Notes under the pieces: model-generated | The model's database searches: none | What the model saw: only the letters and a program-made list of their open reading frames with translations | What the model was told of the DNA's origin: nothing | Origin: Andrena cerasifolii | Lineage: Eukaryota; Arthropoda; Insecta; Hymenoptera; Andrenidae | Length of the DNA: 64,000 nucleotides | Assembly (NCBI RefSeq): GCF_050908995.1 | Contig: NC_135120.1 | Span: 14,831,433-14,895,432, forward strand | Direction: 5' to 3' | Position numbers and translations under genes: made by a program | In this document: positions 13,401 to 26,205 of the stretch, piece by piece | Layout of the letters: the number at the start of each line of letters is the position of its first letter | Position numbering within the stretch: the stretch's first letter is position 1

Positions 13401-15253
13401 ACACCTAGCGGGATGGTTTAACGCAAATTGATCGAGGTCTAACGACTAAAAGGTCCCGTTAGCCCCAAGCCCCGTAATTACAACGATCCAGGATAGTAGG
13501 ACGATCTGTGGCTCGTGTTTCCTAATCAAGATCGTTTGATCGCTCGATGAGTAATGCTCCCCTTTTTATCACTGATCTGCAATCTGCGATGCCCGGTGAC
13601 GTATAGGGGCTTATCGCGGTACTTTGTACCTGAGGATTGGACGGTGCTTTCACGATCGACTTTTTTAAACGGAGTCGTTGAGGAATGGAGAACTTTACGC
13701 GCTGTACATTGTGTACTACTAGGTGCACCATTAATTATATACAATATTGTGTAGAGAGTTGTACCGAATTAATACCCGAAATCGTTGCAAACGTAACGGA
13801 TTTCCCCTTATTGGTAGCCGAGGCATGTAGAATCTGAATGGGAATCAGCTTGGAGGGCAATAACCAGCCTCTTCTTCGTTTCATACCAAATTTTGCATAC
13901 GAACCTTCTGTACCATCGATCCAAAATTACGACATTTACATTCTACCGAGGGGAGTGGGGCGGGGTGGGTGGAGGTTCTTAACGATCATGATGAAGACAC
14001 GTAGGCGGGGCGTGAAGGAACTCTTGAAGAATCAGAATGCTGGGGGCTAGTGTTCCACGGTATCGCTCCTTTCGAGATGGTATTCCCTCTTCTCGCCCAC
14101 ATCGCGACGTTCCTCGTGTCTGCTGAATTGCGGATCACGGGGGAATGCCATCGGTTCCGTTGGAAACGTATCGACGCGGGAGCTAGTGCCGTGAAATTAC
14201 CATGGCCGAAACCGAAAGACGAAAAGGGGCGTGAGCGATGGTGGGTTCGAACGAGGTGAGGCTAACGGCCTGGAAATGTCCAATTAATGCCGCGCGCTAA
14301 TGGGCCGCGATGTATCGTTGCACCCGGAGACGAATGTAAATTATGGAAGGTGACACGTATAGAACAACGACACGGGTGTATGGGTGGCTGGCGCGCCTGT
14401 GTAGACGATGTGCGACGGAGGTGGCAGAGTAATTGGGTAGGATGCACGGGTCTGGGTTGTGTTCAGAGGTGATGACGTGTGAAAAGTATGCACCCGTTCG
14501 TCACATCGTAGGTATGACTCCCTTGTATGTAAAATATGTTGCTCTGTAGGATATCGCTGCCGTGTGTATAGAGTATTCATTGAATGCTGTGCCTGGATTT
14601 TGAATTGTTTTCTGTTTTTGAATATAGATGCGCGCGCCACCGTGACGAGTGGCGCCGGATAAATCGAGAATCTGTAGCGCGGACGGAAAGTGCGCGAGTC
14701 CATTTAGTTAAATAAGATCTCGCGTCTCAACGCTCCACCGTACCAATTTTCCATTTATTTGCTCGCGAGGAGCGAGCCACTGCCCAATCGCGCCACTCGT
14801 CACGGGGCACCCCATCTATCCCATCGGGATCAATCTGCTGCCGTGTGTGTATTTGCTGTTTGCTGGTGTTTCGAATTCCCGTGACCTCTCTACCACTACT
14901 TTCTCCCACGACTATAATCCTACGTCACGAAACAGCGCTAGTTACCGGTCGCCCCGGGAGGGAACGAATGCCTTGTCTACCCCGTTCATCAGCACGGCAT
15001 ACAGCGCGAGTGCATCGTTTTCATCGTTACTATTACCGCGTGCAAATGTAATCTCTCTACACACACCGTCGCTTTCACCCGACACTGCCGCGAGACTTCA
15101 GATTACTTCGGCGTAGCGAGGCACACACCGATGCGAACAGTGCAATCTACATACGCGCCGTCGGTAGACGTAGCATTCTGGCCGAAGCGTCACGGTTAGG
15201 ACAATTTCCTCCCTGCCCAGTGGCCGTTCTCCCCTATAACCAGCGTTCGGTAT

Positions 15254-15276
15254 CAGAGAGGGAGAGAGAAAGAGAA

Positions 15277-15338
<62 letters not shown>
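15254..15338. repeat. GA microsatellite (CT tract in unc-13 sense strand)
   Basis: Imperfect GA units lead into an uninterrupted AG run of about 55 bases. In the transcript of unc-13 this is a long pyrimidine tract lying between alternative exons A and B. Confidence 0.9.
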
Positions 15339-15341
<3 letters not shown>

Positions 15342-15622
15342 AAACAGAGCACACAGAGCAGATAAAAGACAGATAGTGTGAAAGACGAAGAACAGCCGCA
15401 GAGCGAGAAACTTAGAGAAGCCAGAGCAGTACGGAGCGAAATAAAAGTTAAAGGAACGAAAAATGTTTGATGAGATAAGGGGAGGCTAGCCGATAGACGC
15501 TCGGAGACGATTGTCCACGGCCCGTGACGCCCGTTCCAGGACTCTTCTAACCGCGCGCAGCTCTATGCACACATATGCGAGGAACGGGTGCATTCCAACA
15601 GACGGTACAGCCAAATCGCTAT

Positions 15623-15739
15623 ACAATATATAATATATATATATAATATATATATAATATGTATATTATAATATATATATATATATAATATGTATATTAT
15701 AATATATATATATATATATATAATATGTATATTATAATA
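15623..15739. repeat. AT-rich tandem repeat with TAATATGTATATTATA units
   Basis: Three copies of a unit containing ATAATATGTATATTATAAT are separated by TA runs. Each unit is close to self-complementary, so both strands could fold. It lies about 380 nt downstream of alternative exon A in the sense direction. Confidence 0.85.
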
Positions 15740-16118
15740 ATAGATATCACAGTGTGACAGTACAACACAGCAGCAGCCGGCAGAGCGTCAGACCCGGTAT
15801 GATGAAATAATAAACGATCGCAGTAAAGAAACAATGAGAGGCAAGAAGTTAAAGTATAACGGTCAGACGTGGAACGTGAAGGGATTCGGGGGGTTGCGGT
15901 TCGGGGAAATAGAACAAAAGGGGGCTCGCGCGGTTCCGCATAAGGGAAATGATAGAAACAATATATACATTTAGGCACACAGGTGGTACACATACGTATG
16001 TGTCGTATATAGATAGACAGACGTTAAATCGAGCGCTGCACGTTTCATCGTTTCGTTGCACGGGGGATGGGTTGCATAACCGGCCACGGCCGATGGGCAC
16101 AACGAGCTGGCCACAAAC

Positions 16119-16225
16119 CTGTAATGGCGATCTTCGCCGACCACTTGCTGGTACCGTCCAGAACCGACTGCTTCACCGACGTCATGTGACCCGTATGTGC
16201 GTCCTCGCCGATCCCGAAGACTGAC
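16119..16225 (-). CDS. unc-13: unc-13, alternative exon A: end of linker and first strand of C2B
   Basis: A 107-nt exon with acceptor GAGTTTAG and donor ACAG|GTTTGT. Joined to the linker exon it reads R, then SVFGIGEDAHTGHMTS, VKQSVLDGTSKWSAKIAIT and the first base of the next codon. The second half is the family-standard lead-in to the C2B domain: vertebrate Munc13-1 has a near-identical MKAVKQSVLDGTSKWSAKI, and KIAIT is the start of C2B strand 1. It is one of two homologous exons with the same phases; the other is at 10323. Both splice sites look weak: purine-rich bases (GAAAGAAAG) sit where a polypyrimidine tract is expected, and the donor is GTTTGT. A second AG five bases downstream (GTCAG) would shift the frame. 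This copy is closer to the vertebrate sequence than exon B. Confidence 0.93.
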
Positions 16226-19200
16226 CTAAACTCCGACGAGACTTTCTTTCACATGAGCTGCGCCAAAAGCCTAGATATCTCGTCCTACCTGTTTCCTCTC
16301 TTTCATAGCTACACTCGCGTCCCTCGGAACGCGCTCCTCGCGGGCGCACCATTACACGCTCGTTTTGACTCTACATCCGTTTCCCTCTAGTCCTCTTTCT
16401 TGCCCACTTTCCCGTTTCTATCGCGATTAGAGAGCCGCGCACAACGTAACGCGCCTCTCTCAACCCCCGTAATTGCATCGCGGGGCAGTCCTCTGAGGGA
16501 AGGGTTGCTGGCGGGCCACCTAGTTTCTATTCTCACTGTCGATAGTGTTTCTGGGACTGTAAACGAATCTTTTTGCCACCACTGCTCGCTCGAAATGCTT
16601 GGAAATAGTTTATTCGCAAACGGAGACGGACGGATGATTCGAGGGATAATTTCGTCTCCTCTTTTTAAACGGGATTCCGTATATTTAAGTTGAAACGTTG
16701 CATGTGACCTGGCAGTCGTTTAAAATACTACCGTGCATGTCTTTCCGAGATCAGAATGGTTGATTCGAGGCGTTTGTGTCAGCTTGCTGAATTAGATATA
16801 ACTTCGACGGTACAAAGATAAGTATAACGTTCCACTTTAAATACGAAGGCCACCTTCCAGTCACCGTTACGCCTCCAACCATACAGATACTACCTTTAAT
16901 TCATAATTCTTATCGCGAATCGTCTCTCGCGATTGCAGGCAGATGGACATGCAGTGTTCATTAGAACCGTCTCGAAATTTTGGATGTCTTGTAACAATGA
17001 ACCAATCACCCGTTACACCCAGATGACAAATCTCAAACCAGCTTCTAATCATCCTGGCCCGCAAACAGCCCTTGCAACTCGCTTACATTGCACGCGACTC
17101 TCAGTGCACATCCCCACGAATCATCGTTCTAAACTTCCATCTGGCAGGTCGAAGATCCGGTGATCAGAGTATAATCACACGCCCAACAGTTCAGCCTAAC
17201 GGATCCCGAAATTTCGGCGACCGAATTGAAACGGGGTGCGGGGGAGTAACGTACTGTACCCTTCCCTCGTGCTTTCCTCGATGGACGTTCGATTTCTCGT
17301 CAAGTAGAAATACCTCAGTGGGCGCGACGTTTAAAGAGGCAGCAAGCAGGCTGCAATTTATCCCGCGAGGCCACCGTCGAAAATTTGCCCCCCGTAATTC
17401 CTCGGCTGATGAATAACCCTGTTTATCGAAAAGCCGATATCTGGTCGCGGTCCCACATAAATCAAGGGCGACGCCCGCGTTGCTCGTCAGCACGCGCCGC
17501 AGCTACCCCGATAGTTCATTGACGAATATTTTCCGAGCGTTGTGGACACACGCCCTTGTAATTAACGCGCTTGGTAATCGACCCTATGGCGAGGGCGTTG
17601 ATTGCTCGATGGCAGCGTACCAAAACACACTCTGTCGTTATTCGATCTGGGATGCAGCTAGACGCTGCCGATTATTTTTCACCTCCCCGGGGAAGCCGAG
17701 ACCCGGGCTTCGCGCGAGGTAGAAGATTTTCGAATCGTTACCTACGTACATCCCCCGTCTTCCTTTTTACCCTGGTGCGAGCAGTCGCCATTGCTTTGCC
17801 CCCTTCATCCGTTCGTTTCGCTGTCAAAGAGATCGCTATCCGATCGTATTGTCCCGTTGTACACCGAACCGAGCTGCTGAGCACGGTTCTTCAATTTCGC
17901 TTTCCACGGTCTGCGATCACTTCGAGGGCCGCCTAACGATACTCTTTGATGTTCGGGCGAACGGTGCGCGAGGTTAGAAATTTTCGACGAGGTTTTGGTG
18001 CGGCTTGCGCGAGGTACGTGGATCGCTATATATTAATTACTCTGTGGCAAAGTGACATGGTCCTTTGGGCAAATTTACGTAGAGTATCTTCCACGTTTCT
18101 ATTATCACTGATCTAAGCTTGAAGGAAAGGATAGAGATACTAGGAGTCGCTAGAATTTCGAGCGTAATCCCAGGTATTCGCGGAACTGTTGCATTAATTT
18201 ATTGCCTGATGAAACAGTATCGAGCGTTCTTATAATGAAACAAACGGTACACGCTAGACTACTGATCGATATTCAATTGATCTTCCGTTCGCGATACTAG
18301 GTCGGACAACCGGGCGATCTCTCGAACGACGAGGCAATATTAATTAACCCTGATCCCCGTTAATCTGTAGCCCGACCACTTAGTAGCTTTTATCGAGATT
18401 CCAGATCGCGCTCGAAGCTTGGACGAGCGATATCTCGATACTTTCAACGTTTACGATGGAAATACAACGAGCAATGGTAAATCATATTGAAGGTGGTGCT
18501 CGAATAAAATTGACGTGTCGTTGAATGCTCGAGAGAGAGGTCGTTCAAACTGTTTCTTATAAAGTCAGCTGTTCTGATTTGATTAATCTGAAATTTACAA
18601 GATGCTGTTCCGAAGTCGTTGAGTCTTCTGTTAAGAATCACATCTGTCAACACAGATTACGCGATATCGTTAATTAATTCAGCTCAGTGTCATGTAATTA
18701 GGGAATCTCGACTAATGAGGGTTGAACCGTCAGTAATAGCCCTCTGGAAGGCAGCTGCATCTCTGATAATCTCTCAACGTGTGAAGACACGATTACGACC
18801 GTATCGATTATGCAGCGCGCGGTGGAATTATCAGCCTGATCAATTACATTACTATTACCCAGCGAATTTATACGCGAGGAAAGTTTCCAGCGGGCTAAAC
18901 AGACCTCCGCGCTTTTGGAGCAACATGCGATTTTCCCAGCCGCCAGCCACGGAAATTGCAAATTCCGACCTATGCGCGAGCGTTGATTACTTAATAACCA
19001 ATAATGAGTCTGATCGATGCTCTACTATTACGTTTAACTCGAGCCTACGAATTCAGAGTAGTATCACGGCTGATGGAGTTCCTCGAAGCATTGGATATTC
19101 TTTAAAGATCGATACCAAGTTTTGAATCGAAATTAAGATTGAAATAATAACGACTCAATTTGGAATATTCTCGAAGAAAGTGATATGCTCTTGAACGATT

Positions 19201-22200
19201 ATTTTCAACGGCGAAGATACTTTTCTTGCTTGGAAAGAATGAAACAATTTGACCACGTATCGCTTAAAATAATAAAACATGCGAGAGAGTAATGGCTCGG
19301 TTTATCAGTGAAAGCGTTGCTTTTGTAGTAATAAAGTTAGTCGCAAGTGGCTATCTTTTCTTGTTAACGAAATTCCAGCGAATTTAAACCGGCCGTTCGG
19401 GTATTTATTCTCATTTCTCCTTTATCGCGTGTAAAATATTTCACACGTACGTACCACGTGGAACTCTAACGAGTAAATGTTTCACATTTTTTTTTATCGC
19501 GCCGGTTTAAGAGGTACGAGAGTCGCTTGAAACTAGAAGGTACGAGATCTTTTTTTACGCGTTACCCTACATTTTCGCCCCGGCGGAATAATAGCTTAGA
19601 TCGGGAGATAAAGAAGTGTGTCATTTTAGCCGCGATTATTCAGGATAAAACTAATTCCTTTTCCATTAGCACGCATTTTAATCCGCCGTTGATGTCAAAG
19701 CCAACCGTGAATTGTCGCGTGTGCTTCTGAGTTCGTGCTGTTGCCATTATTGAAATTAAATACACTATTGAAAATTCGGACTATAAAATCGGAGATAGGA
19801 AAATTTTAACGATACCCGGTAGCTATTTGATTCATTCGCAAATGCATGTATGCTTTATATCAAAGTAAACTGTACACTGAGAAATATGACAGTGACGTAA
19901 ATTTGAGAGAACACATAAAAAAGAAAAATATCTATCTAACTTTGATGGATATTGTTGCGTCAGAATGTATCAAATTTTGTTTTGGTTTTTTGAATAAAAA
20001 GTACTTCGCTCGGGATAGCTATATCGATCTCGACGTACGTAAAATGTGGTACAGATAGACAAACATCAAGGTCTACTTCTGCAGAAGTAAAAAGCATCAT
20101 AAATTACACGATATCTAACCACAACATGAATGGACGCGTTTAAACACAGACTAGAATCTCAGTGTAGAATGTTATACATCTCTAGGAACGACCTGCAGCG
20201 GTGTAAATTATTTGCAACGCGAACTTTAGCTGTTCCTTGCAGGTAAGAAAGCACATCTGCACGTGTGCAAAATGCAGGACTCGTTGCTGAATCCGCAATG
20301 TCGCTTACGATGTATCTTCGTCCTGAATACAACGCGCATCTACGAAACGAGGTATCGTGATAAAGCAGCAAAACTGACCTCGAAAAAGTAGAACAAACTT
20401 CTAAGGTGAATGTCCCAATTTCTGCTCATTTAAAAGGTAACTCGTCATAAAGGAGGTGTAAAAAATTTGTGATCAAAATTTGCAGAGTAATTGATTAATT
20501 CTTTAATAATAAATCAACCAATTCAAGAATTATTTAAGAAAGATATTTCAAGATGTTTAACTATTAGTAATTTGTAATTAAATATATAATGCTCTAAATT
20601 CCGTATTTCTGCTCATGAAAAATAGCGATGTATGTATTGCCCCAAGCTCGTGCAACACTCGCGTAAATGTTTAAATAATTTATAATTATTTTGTTGCAAC
20701 TATAGTACAAGCGTAACGCATATAATAATAAGAAAAGATACGAAATGAGCAGAAATGGGGGCATGAGTCGAAATTGGGACATTCACCTTACCGGTAAAAG
20801 TTTATGCAACGCGAAATGCTTTGTTAAAAATCACAAGCAGGATAATTGAAACGGAAAGTAGTGATAGCAAGGAAAGCAGTAGAGCAGAATTTACTCGTCA
20901 AAATTGATACGACTTCTCAGCCGAAGTTACGTTAAACGTCGCAGTATATTTAAAATACCAAATTGATCACCGATCGTGATCGGAATCACTCATAGATTTG
21001 CAACGCGACAAGCTTGTCTAAATATTACATTTATCGCTAATTTTTTATCGCGCCCCTTGATCCTATGCTCGCTGAAAGCAGTAATTCAACCTGCAGAGCT
21101 TAATATTCTATTCTGGTGGCCCGTAATTTACCTTTGAACTACTATCGACCAGGAATTATGGCAGCAGCGTCTGCTTGACGGGCGTAAAATAAATGGATGT
21201 TCCTTGAGCGGAAGATCCACCAGGCATTTCCCTGTCGAATCTTTGCAGCGGTGCTAAGGAGATGATGCAGATTTGTAAAGGAGAGTTCGATCAATCAGGA
21301 TTATGCCTCTACTTAGAATCCTTTAGAATCTGCTGCACTGTCGGGACCGCGGATCGCGTTCAGCTTTCAAGTTTCTCCAAGCAGTCGCTGCTGCTATAGA
21401 ATACGTGAAATTAACCCGAATGCAAAGAATTATTTAGCGCTATGCAAATGTCGCCCCGAACACCGGTTTGAAGATTGTTCCGTGCACGCGGCAGGCATTC
21501 ATTCTTGAACGATAGCAAAGCAATACTGTACTGTTTTAATCTATGGGACATTCCGCCACTGAAATGAATTTTTGGGTACGACACGCTACGGCGTGGAACT
21601 GCATCGAATGGGCAGCTTTACAGTAACATTAGGAAGTTTCACGAGTCTAACTAGGTCAGTAATATCAAAGGAAAGTATCGCGAACTTCTTCCCCACATTC
21701 GAGCATAATATTAATAATCGTAATAGCCACAGGTATACCTACAGCCATAAAAATGCAAATGATTTCCCGACCATTTGTATCTGATAAAAATGCACCTGGG
21801 GACGGCTATTAATTTTAACGAGCAAACTTCGACCTGCTGTTCTTTCTCGTTATTACTACTTGCTTATGTTTCAGTTTCTACCGGATTTTTACACTTCTTT
21901 CGCCGAGGTTCGTCGTTAACGATCTCCTCGGATTTTGCATTCTATTCGCCGTGTTTCGCCGTGATCGGGCTCCATAGAGGCCTCCTTCAAATCGGAAGCG
22001 ATTCATCGCGATAAAGACAAATATGTGAATTTATTCACGAATCTCGACGTTCAAATAATTGCCGGCCCCGCGTTGTAAGTCCGTCTTACCTAAAATATTC
22101 CTCTCACCCAATTTTGTTCTTAGGAATCTCAATGTAGGCACTCTCAACGGCGAAATTACTTCCCCCTTTCCCGTGGCCGTTCACTGCCATGGTAGACTTA

Positions 22201-22951
22201 AGTTACCCCAATTGTTTCACGTACCTCCAGCCGTATTCCCCGCCTCACCAAGCATAATTTCTGCCCCTTCATAACCGTAGCGCGAACAAAAGAGCATTAG
22301 GCATTCGCTTTTTACACAGCTCGAAACGCTGCGGAGAAATATTTTTAATTCTTTTGTTTCCCCCGTTCGCGTCTTACCAATACCGTCGTGTGCTGCGCAA
22401 AAAGACGCTGCACAGAAGCCAGGGTGAAATCGTCGGGGATCGCGGCTGACTCTCGGGGTCTTTATTCTACGACGACCGGCTAACCTGAATTTCCACGTAC
22501 CTCACTGTCCCGGCACACACGGAAGCCCGGTTTTCGCGCGCGCGAATTTTCCAGCCTTAGGTGCCCGGCCGTGGCGTAAGTAATGTATGCAAATGCAGAA
22601 ACTTTCCAGCCCGGTACAAAGGGTAGGACGTACGTGTTCGTCCGTCGACTGCTAACCCCTCCGATCCGTTTGTATCGCGAATTACGGTGTCCCGCCAGGT
22701 CTAACCTAGTGGGACCGGAATCGAATCGAATACAGGACAGGCTTCGGGGGTAACGTCGGCTAACAGAACGGGGCAAGCAATGGCAACGGTGGGACCGTCG
22801 ATCCTGCCAGATGGATTCGAGGTCGATCGACATGCTCTCCCCTGGAAAATCGTGCGTACCCGCCGATCGACGGTGTTTCCCGGCGCGTCGATTGTGCTGC
22901 GACAGAAAAAGGAGGAGAAAAGAAGGAAAAGACACGGTAAGAAGGACTCAC
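16226..22951 (-). other. unc-13 intron, 6.7 kb
   Basis: Lies between the linker exon and alternative exon A. It contains the TA-flanked MITE at 20402-20790. If exon B is chosen, this stretch, exon A and the following 5.7 kb are removed together or stepwise. No other feature was recognised. Confidence 0.85.
20402..20790. mobile_element. TA-flanked MITE (Tc1/mariner-type target site)
   Basis: A 385-bp element flanked by TA. The left end AGGTGAATGTCCCAATTTCT and the reverse complement of the right end AGGTGAATGTCCCAATTTCG continue into CTCAT, giving 24 matches in 26 positions. A second, inner inverted pair (TTTCTGCTCAT near 20606 and ATGAGCAGAAA near 20745) repeats part of the terminal sequence. 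The interior is very AT-rich and has no coding frame. A TA duplication fits Tc1/mariner-derived elements. It sits in the unc-13 intron upstream of alternative exon A. Confidence 0.85.
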
Positions 22952-23072
22952 CGGATCAGCTCGAAGATCTCCGGCTTTTCCCGCTCCCTCTGCTTCATTC
23001 TTTCCTTCATGGCCGTGATTATGCTGTTCGCCTTATCCTCGGCCCCGTGCTTCGAGCTTTTCTCGGCCGCTC
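22952..23072 (-). CDS. unc-13: unc-13, C1-C2B linker exon
   Basis: A 121-nt exon between acceptor TTTCCCCAG and donor ATCCG|GTGAGT. With the A from the C1 exon it encodes RAAEKSSKHGAEDKANSI, then ITAMKERMKQREREKPE and IFELIR. This highly charged, probably helical linker follows C1 in Unc-13/Munc13 proteins. The exon leaves two bases (CG) of an Arg codon. That Arg can be completed by G from the exon at 16225 or by C from the exon at 10429, so both choices give the same residue. The + strand reading of the same bases is not coding. Confidence 0.95.
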
Positions 23073-26000
23073 CTGGGGAAATGAAACAGGCGTCCGATGA
23101 AAACTCGGCTTGAGACTACGTAATACGGCCGGCCCCAAGGCCGACGGAAACTTCGGACGGGGATAATGAAACACTCTGCCGCTGGAGCCGACGCTTCTCC
23201 TCTAGGCAATTCTGGTATTGTCGCAAGAGACTCTTAAACTGTCCGAGGCAAGTGCGGGCTACTTTATAGTCCCCTTTCATTTATGCAGCTCCCTTTAATG
23301 GCACGAAGATGCATCAAGTGCACGGAAGTCTTCGAATCTATTATTTTCTGCCCACGTTCATGTGCAAACTTCGATGTACATTCATTCCGCGTTTGATAAG
23401 AAATTTTGAGTGGCTTCTACTACCTACTTAGTACACTAATTTGTATCTCTCAGACACACTTGACGATCGCTCATTGCGCAATGAAGCTGGATGTAAATTC
23501 GCGACCAGGTGCTCTTAAAAATCGCTCTTCTATCGCGATAGGCCGCATTCGGAGCGCGGGGTACACCGCCTAGTCGTTCCAACGTCAAATAATGGGCTAA
23601 AATTCTAAAATAAGCGGGCCATTCAAGGCTCCCGGCACTCCTGGTAGACAGAGTCGTTTCTCGTTTACCATTTCTGCGAACCGTACCGGGGAAATAATAT
23701 ACCGCTGCGCAGCTTTATCTTAAACTCGCTCTTTCTCCACCCGTTTTTGCGTCTCTGGACCGCGCGCCTCGCATTGAATAGGCCTCGCCCGGCCTCGAAA
23801 GACGCGCCCTTTGAACTTTTTTCCCCGCGCGGTTCGCGTGCCTGGGTTGCGGCCTTTGCATCTTTCGTCGGCCGGAACATTCGAGGAGCTTTAATTTTCC
23901 GGTGCAAGCTCGCTGGTGGCCGTTTCGCGCGTCGGCCGAGATTCACTCGCGAAAATGTTGCCGCAGCTTTAACAAACCGGAAATTACGCGTACCCGATCG
24001 ACTGGATGCCATACACTGGTACAAACGCCGGGCGAAAACTGGAGAGGTCGATCTCTGGCCGGGGAATGTACGCAATCTGGTCTACAGTGATCCAGCTCGA
24101 GGATATAGCAGACTGCTGGGCGTCAGGGGGGAACAACGGACGCGTACAAAATCCCTGTCTGTTGTGGATCGGAGGAAAAGTGGCCCTTGCTTTGCTGCGT
24201 CGATGGAGACTTTCTCTATTTCGATGAAAATAGTTTTTTTGTTCCTTTTGAATGTTATGTTTTTAGGAAATTTAGACTTTCAATGTTGTTTTATATGCAG
24301 ATGTGAAATGATGTGCTGCTTTTTTGCACTAATCTGTGTTGAAAATATTATTGTTCACAATAGTGGGCTGAATTGAGATATTTCTTTTTTAGTCCAGGTG
24401 GCTACGATGATTGTTTAATCACGCGTGTAACTGCAAGCTCCACGATGCAAAAAACAAATGAGACGAAGGTTGTTCAAGGAAGTTACTTCCCTGTTACACA
24501 GAGCAACGATGCTGCTTAGTTATTAATTGATGAGCAACTGGATGCGCGGTCTGCACAAACGAGAAACCCGAGATGGAATTTATATCAGTTATATCCCCGT
24601 GTGTTGCTCGAGGAGTAATGCACTGCGCGAATCCATTCGTTCTCAGTTAATTAAACACTTTGAAACAGTATCTCATTGTTTCTCATATATATATATCAAT
24701 TATCACTTTTCAAGATGAATAACCAATGTGCATCGAATCTAATTGCGTGTATCAAAAGGCGTTATCTGAAAAGAATCTCCATCGATAAATCGATCTTCCC
24801 TTCGCGTACCTGCTTCCCAGATATTCGCACTACAAAATTAATTGCCTCGAATGATTGACTGCGCGTCGAATAATTATGAATCATGCTCGTAACACGCGAG
24901 CAGTCACTCCTCCACGTCCGATCAAATAATTAATTCAACGTTTCAACGGACGACCCTAATCGAAGTAAAAACTCTTCATGCCAGAGGCCAATTAGCCGTT
25001 CGTCGATCGAATCTCGCAGCGTTCTCGCCGTGTAGTTTCCCAGCGAGACGGATGTTCTGTTATTTTTTTCGCCCGACTGAAGTTATTACCATTCCCATCC
25101 ACCCTGCGAGTACGTATCTATCAATTCAATTCTCGACCATTCGGCGAGCAAACATCGCGTAACAAACGACCGACAGTGGACCCAATTTTCGATTTCCAAC
25201 GAGTCCCCCGTTGATCGCATGATTAACGCGAAATGCATTCACGCGTTGCGCTTTTCGAGGGACTGGAGGTTATTTTTCACGAAATATCCCCGCGGCTTGA
25301 CTAATCAATCGTTTCACGAGTTGCGTAATCCCGTCGACTTAATAGGGACATTCATCGATGGCGTTAACGAGGAAATTTTGTAAATTGCCTCCATAGTAGT
25401 ACCAGCCACGATGCTTGCACTAACTTTCTCCCTTTCCCCTGAGCTATCGAGGTGTTACTCTATTCGCCTACCAGGAGTGTCGTTTGTTCGTCTGTACCAT
25501 GGTAAAACTACAGCATGGTCGATGACGTAGGAGGACCAGAAACGTGATTGCACCTTCCTAGGACCTAGAGCCGAGAGCTTCCCCACCCTGGTCCTCTTAA
25601 TCCCCGGATAAGTTCCATCCAGCAAATTCGTACGACGTTCTAGAAGGCAGACCGTTAGAGCTTGACGTAGGAGTTTGAAAATTTCGCGGCATTCGCGAAA
25701 TTCGGACGCTTCTGCCCATCGCCAGCGACTGTGTTCAACGCGGCAGACATTAGACACGCTCGTTAATTACGCTTCTGGTAATTAAGTTCGGGGGAGGGGG
25801 GAAGGGAGATGGGGTGTAATTTTATCGCGTATCAACGTCGGGGCTCGCGACGAGTTAATGTTTCCGTGGTTTGCACCGTATGCAAATCGCGCCCTCGACT
25901 TTTCGCGTTGGGGGAGCATGAATTTGGAGGATTGCGGTCGGCTCTGGTGGCAATCCTTTATCGCTGCCCTACAGTAATCTCCTCAAACACGGGCAAATTA

Positions 26001-26205
26001 ACGTACCATTTCCCGTACAATTTATTTCGAATTATTATATGTTTCACCCAACTTTCAGTAATAAATTAAAGGCTGCACTAAATATCACTGAAGTGAGTGC
26101 CACAAGTGATCAGTTCTCTACACTTTGGGAGAACCATTTCGATCACTAGGACCCCATTCTATCAATCGAGGATTTAAAGAAGGAAAACTTGAGATGGCTA
26201 CTCAC
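23073..26205 (-). other. unc-13 intron, 3.1 kb
   Basis: Lies between the C1 exon and the linker exon, with GTGAGT and CCCCAG ends. The open frame of about 200 codons on the + strand near 23.7-24.4 kb shows no family resemblance and mixes GC-rich and AT-rich sections, so I treat it as chance. Confidence 0.85.

Larger units (their letters stand above)
10430..16118 (-). other. unc-13 intron between the two alternative exons, 5.7 kb
   Basis: Separates exon A from exon B. An AT-rich, palindrome-bearing repeat (15623-15739) and a long CT tract in the sense strand (15254-15338) lie 380 to 865 nt downstream of exon A. At 5.7 kb the intron is too long for splice-site crowding to explain exclusive use. 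No third copy of the GTSKWS-encoding segment is present. Confidence 0.85.

Noticed and set aside
23747..24376. 209-codon + strand open frame
   Set aside because: Composition changes from Arg-rich to hydrophobic along its length, following base composition; no recognisable domain.
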